Below are positions 5,441 to 7,099 of a stretch of DNA of 7,099 nucleotides, piece after piece. Numbering within the stretch: position 1 is the stretch's first letter; each line of letters starts with the position of its first letter. The stretch comes from CAZYVU01 sp964651435. GTDB lineage: Bacteria > Desulfobacterota > Syntrophorhabdia > Syntrophorhabdales > CAYQXL01. The notes under the pieces are model-generated. The model ran no database searches. It saw nothing but the letters and a program-made list of their open reading frames with translations, and had not been told where the DNA came from. The translations under genes and the position numbers were made by a program. Location of the stretch: the NCBI GenBank assembly GCA_964651435.1, contig CAZYVU010000067.1, positions 1 through 7,099 of the forward strand, given 5' to 3'.

Positions 5441-6805
5441 TCACAGGAAAAACTTTCCGGGGTTCATCAGGTCGTGAGGATCGAAAAGGCCCTTCAGCCG
5501 GCGCATGACATCGAGGCTGCGGCCGTGCTCAACGGGGAGGAACGGGGACTTCCCCATGCCGACGCCGTGCTCGCCCGTGCAGGTGCCCTCGAGCTCAAGG
5601 GCCCTGCGTACGACGAGGCGGTTCGCCTTCTCTACCAGCGCCCAGTGGGAACGGTTCGCGGGGTCGTCCATGACCACAACGTGTACGTTTCCGTCACCGG
5701 CATGACCGAACACGTAGGCAGAAAGGCCCTGAACGGCCTCCCTGGCGTAAGCCGCCATCTCCGTGTACCGCGAGAGCGGCACCGCCACGTCCATGATGAG
5801 GGGAAGACAACCGGGGTGCTGCCGTTTGATCGACTCCAGGGTCTGGTGGCGCATCTCCCAGAGTCTGGCACGCTCCTGGGCGCCTATGCCCTTGTCCAGG
5901 GATAGGGCATTGTTCTCTCGGCAGATATCCTCAACGTAGGCCATCTCGTCGGTCAGGGCCTGGGCGCTGAATCCGTGAAACTCCATGAGGAGGGTGGGTC
6001 GCTCGTCCAGGCTGAGCCCACGGTCGCGGTTCAGGACAGCCATGACGTTGCCGTCGAGAAACTCCAGCGCCGCAGGGGAGAGGCCGGCCGTCATGATCTG
6101 AAACACCGTATCGGTGGCCCGGGCTACGTCGGGAAAGGTGGCCCGGACGGCCATGAAGTTTGCCGGAAGGCCCGTTAGGCGCAGCGTAGCCTCCGTGGCG
6201 ATGCCCAGCGTGCCCTCGGCCCCAATGAAGAGCGCCGTCAGGTTGTAGCCCGAGGAGCTTTTCCGGGCGCGCGAGCCGACGGTAATCACGTCGCCGCCGG
6301 GCAGCACGACGACGAGCCGCATGACGTTATCTCTTGTTGCGCCGTACTTGACGGTGCGGATGCCGCTGGCGTTGTTGCCGATCATGCCGCCGATCGTTGC
6401 CGCGGCGCCGGGGTCGGGGGGAAAGAAGATGCCGTGATGGCTCAACGTCTTGTTCAGCTCCTTATAGACGACGCCCGCCTCCACGTCCACCTGAAAATCT
6501 TGGGGCCGGATGTCGATGACCCTGTTCATCTCCTGGAAGTCGATGCTAATGCCGTGCCGGACGGGGATGGGATTGCCCTCCAGGCTCGTACCGACGCCCC
6601 AGGGGGTCACGGGAACGGCCCTCTCGTACGCGAGGGTCACGATGCGGCTCACGTCGCCGGTAGAGTGCGGCCAGACCACCACATCGGGAAGGACGGGCTT
6701 GTGGTACGACTCGTCGTGGGAGTGGAGGGCGAGAACCGACTCCCCCGTGGACACATAGGCCTCCCCGACAATGGCTTTCAGTTCTCTCACAATCCCGGCG
6801 TCCAT
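5441..6805 (-). CDS. FAD-linked D-2-hydroxyacid dehydrogenase (GlcD / cytochrome D-lactate dehydrogenase family)
   Basis: The 454-residue protein belongs to the vanillyl-alcohol-oxidase-fold flavoenzymes that oxidise D-lactate, glycolate or related 2-hydroxyacids to 2-oxoacids. The FAD domain includes PDVVVWPHST (40-49), the pyrophosphate loop PWGVGTSLEGNPIP (68-81), DPGAAATIGGMIGNNASG (131-148) and IGAEGTLGI (194-202). The C-terminal domain has the metal/substrate motifs GHAGDGNVH (367-375, with H368 and H375) and GTCTGEHGVG (407-416, with E412 and H413), and ends in the usual FDPHDLMNPGKFF. TSLEGN resembles yeast-type Dld more than the TGLEGG form. It is complete. The start at 6805 has GAGGAGG nine bases upstream (6821-6815). 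No GlcE or GlcF iron-sulfur partner is adjacent, which favours a single-subunit enzyme with a cytochrome or ETF-like acceptor. It heads the three-gene operon. The true substrate cannot be read from sequence. Confidence 0.9.
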   Translation of the reverse strand: MDAGIVRELKAIVGEAYVSTGESVLALHSHDESYHKPVLPDVVVWPHSTGDVSRIVTLAYERAVPVTPWGVGTSLEGNPIPVRHGISIDFQEMNRVIDIRPQDFQVDVEAGVVYKELNKTLSHHGIFFPPDPGAAATIGGMIGNNASGIRTVKYGATRDNVMRLVVVLPGGDVITVGSRARKSSSGYNLTALFIGAEGTLGIATEATLRLTGLPANFMAVRATFPDVARATDTVFQIMTAGLSPAALEFLDGNVMAVLNRDRGLSLDERPTLLMEFHGFSAQALTDEMAYVEDICRENNALSLDKGIGAQERARLWEMRHQTLESIKRQHPGCLPLIMDVAVPLSRYTEMAAYAREAVQGLSAYVFGHAGDGNVHVVVMDDPANRSHWALVEKANRLVVRRALELEGTCTGEHGVGMGKSPFLPVEHGRSLDVMRRLKGLFDPHDLMNPGKFFL

Positions 6806-6828
6806 GGCAGCGGCCCTCCTCGTGCCTT

Positions 6829-6856
6829 AGTATACTGCATCTCGGCCTTGTGAAAA
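6829..6856 (-). promoter_or_regulatory. Candidate sigma70-type promoter of the dehydrogenase operon
   Basis: On the minus strand TTTTCA (6856-6851, four of six consensus bases) is followed after 16 bp by TATACT (6834-6829, five of six). Transcription would begin near 6822, right at the GAGGAGG ribosome site (6821-6815), leaving a leader of only about 17 bases. The location directly before the first gene of the operon supports the call; the very short leader is a mild concern. Confidence 0.45.
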
Positions 6857-6991
6857 AGACGTTGGGTGACTATGGGGGCTCTTCAGCAATTCAATACCGC
6901 TTCAAGCGGGGCGACAGGTTATGAGGACGGGAGGCTGAGGGAAGAATGATCAGAACGGTCAGCCATTGACATGGGACAGGGCGACCGCAGA

Positions 6992-7031
6992 GACGAATCG
7001 GAGAAGCGGTGAATCGGAGAGACGGAGAGAG
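6992..7031. repeat. Tandem octamer repeat, five units
   Basis: Five consecutive 8-bp units are seen on the plus strand: GACGAATC, GGAGAAGC, GGTGAATC, GGAGAGAC and GGAGAGAG. The consensus is roughly GGAGAATC; GAATCGGAGA recurs at 6995-7004 and 7011-7020. The units keep exact 8-bp spacing but have diverged, like the 7-bp repeats at the other end of the window. Confidence 0.65.
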
Positions 7032-7099
7032 GCTGAAAGAACCGAGGTTGAGAGGTTATGCCGATATGGGGCTGAAGCGATTCAGGAATGGGATGTTAC

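Larger units (their letters stand above)
6806..7099. other. Intergenic region upstream of the dehydrogenase operon
   Basis: Besides the candidate promoter and octamer repeat, this 294-bp stretch has a small hairpin, CCGCT/AGCGG with loop TCA (6897-6909), and a marked purine bias on the plus strand from about 6915 to the end. Short frames in it stop quickly and I see no gene. AGGTTATG occurs twice (near 6915 and 7053), which is probably chance. Confidence 0.5.

Noticed and set aside
5282..5905. 207-codon plus-strand open frame
   Set aside because: It crosses the junction of two well-supported minus-strand genes and has no recognisable domain.

Overview
The window reads as a piece of a GC-rich Gram-negative bacterial chromosome. 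The gene types (FemAB-like N-acyltransferase, DUF697 membrane protein, trans-sulfuration enzyme, D-lactate/glycolate-type FAD oxidase) and short tandem repeats in the gaps would fit a deltaproteobacterium-like or Nitrospirota-like anaerobe. That placement is an impression from style, not shown by any marker gene. There are no rRNA, tRNA, transposase, phage or CRISPR features.

Layout. Bases 1-542 hold no convincing protein gene. They contain a compact GC-rich hairpin, a cluster of degenerate 7-bp tandem repeats in inverted orientation (about 177-363), and a 33-codon candidate small ORF (413-514). Two plus-strand genes follow: a FemAB/GNAT-type N-acyltransferase (543-1631) and an exported, probably lipidated, M20 metallopeptidase very like carboxypeptidase G2 in its active-site layout (1777-2997). 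The 145-bp gap between them carries two perfect hairpins whose loop regions share the 7-mer GTCCATG. A 148-bp convergent gap (2998-3145) has no clear terminator but has a short minus-strand reading that resembles the last residues of a histidine kinase ATPase domain.

The right half is one tight minus-strand operon, transcribed from about 6822 down to 3146: FAD-linked D-2-hydroxyacid dehydrogenase (6805-5441), 7-bp gap, DUF697 membrane protein (5433-4321), ATGA overlap, then a PLP-dependent trans-sulfuration enzyme (4324-3146). A plausible sigma70-type promoter lies just upstream of the first gene. The upstream gap (to 7099) is purine-rich on the plus strand and contains a tandem octamer repeat.

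How they may work together: both enzymes of the operon handle 2-oxo/2-hydroxy acids. A gamma-lyase would release 2-oxobutyrate, and the flavoenzyme oxidises 2-hydroxyacids to 2-oxoacids, so a shared role in sulfur amino acid or 2-oxoacid metabolism is possible but unproven. The most informative detail is that the trans-sulfuration enzyme lacks both acidic residues that normally recognise the distal amino group of cystathionine, so its routine label is doubtful. I did not find a clearly new multi-gene system; most findings below are modest.
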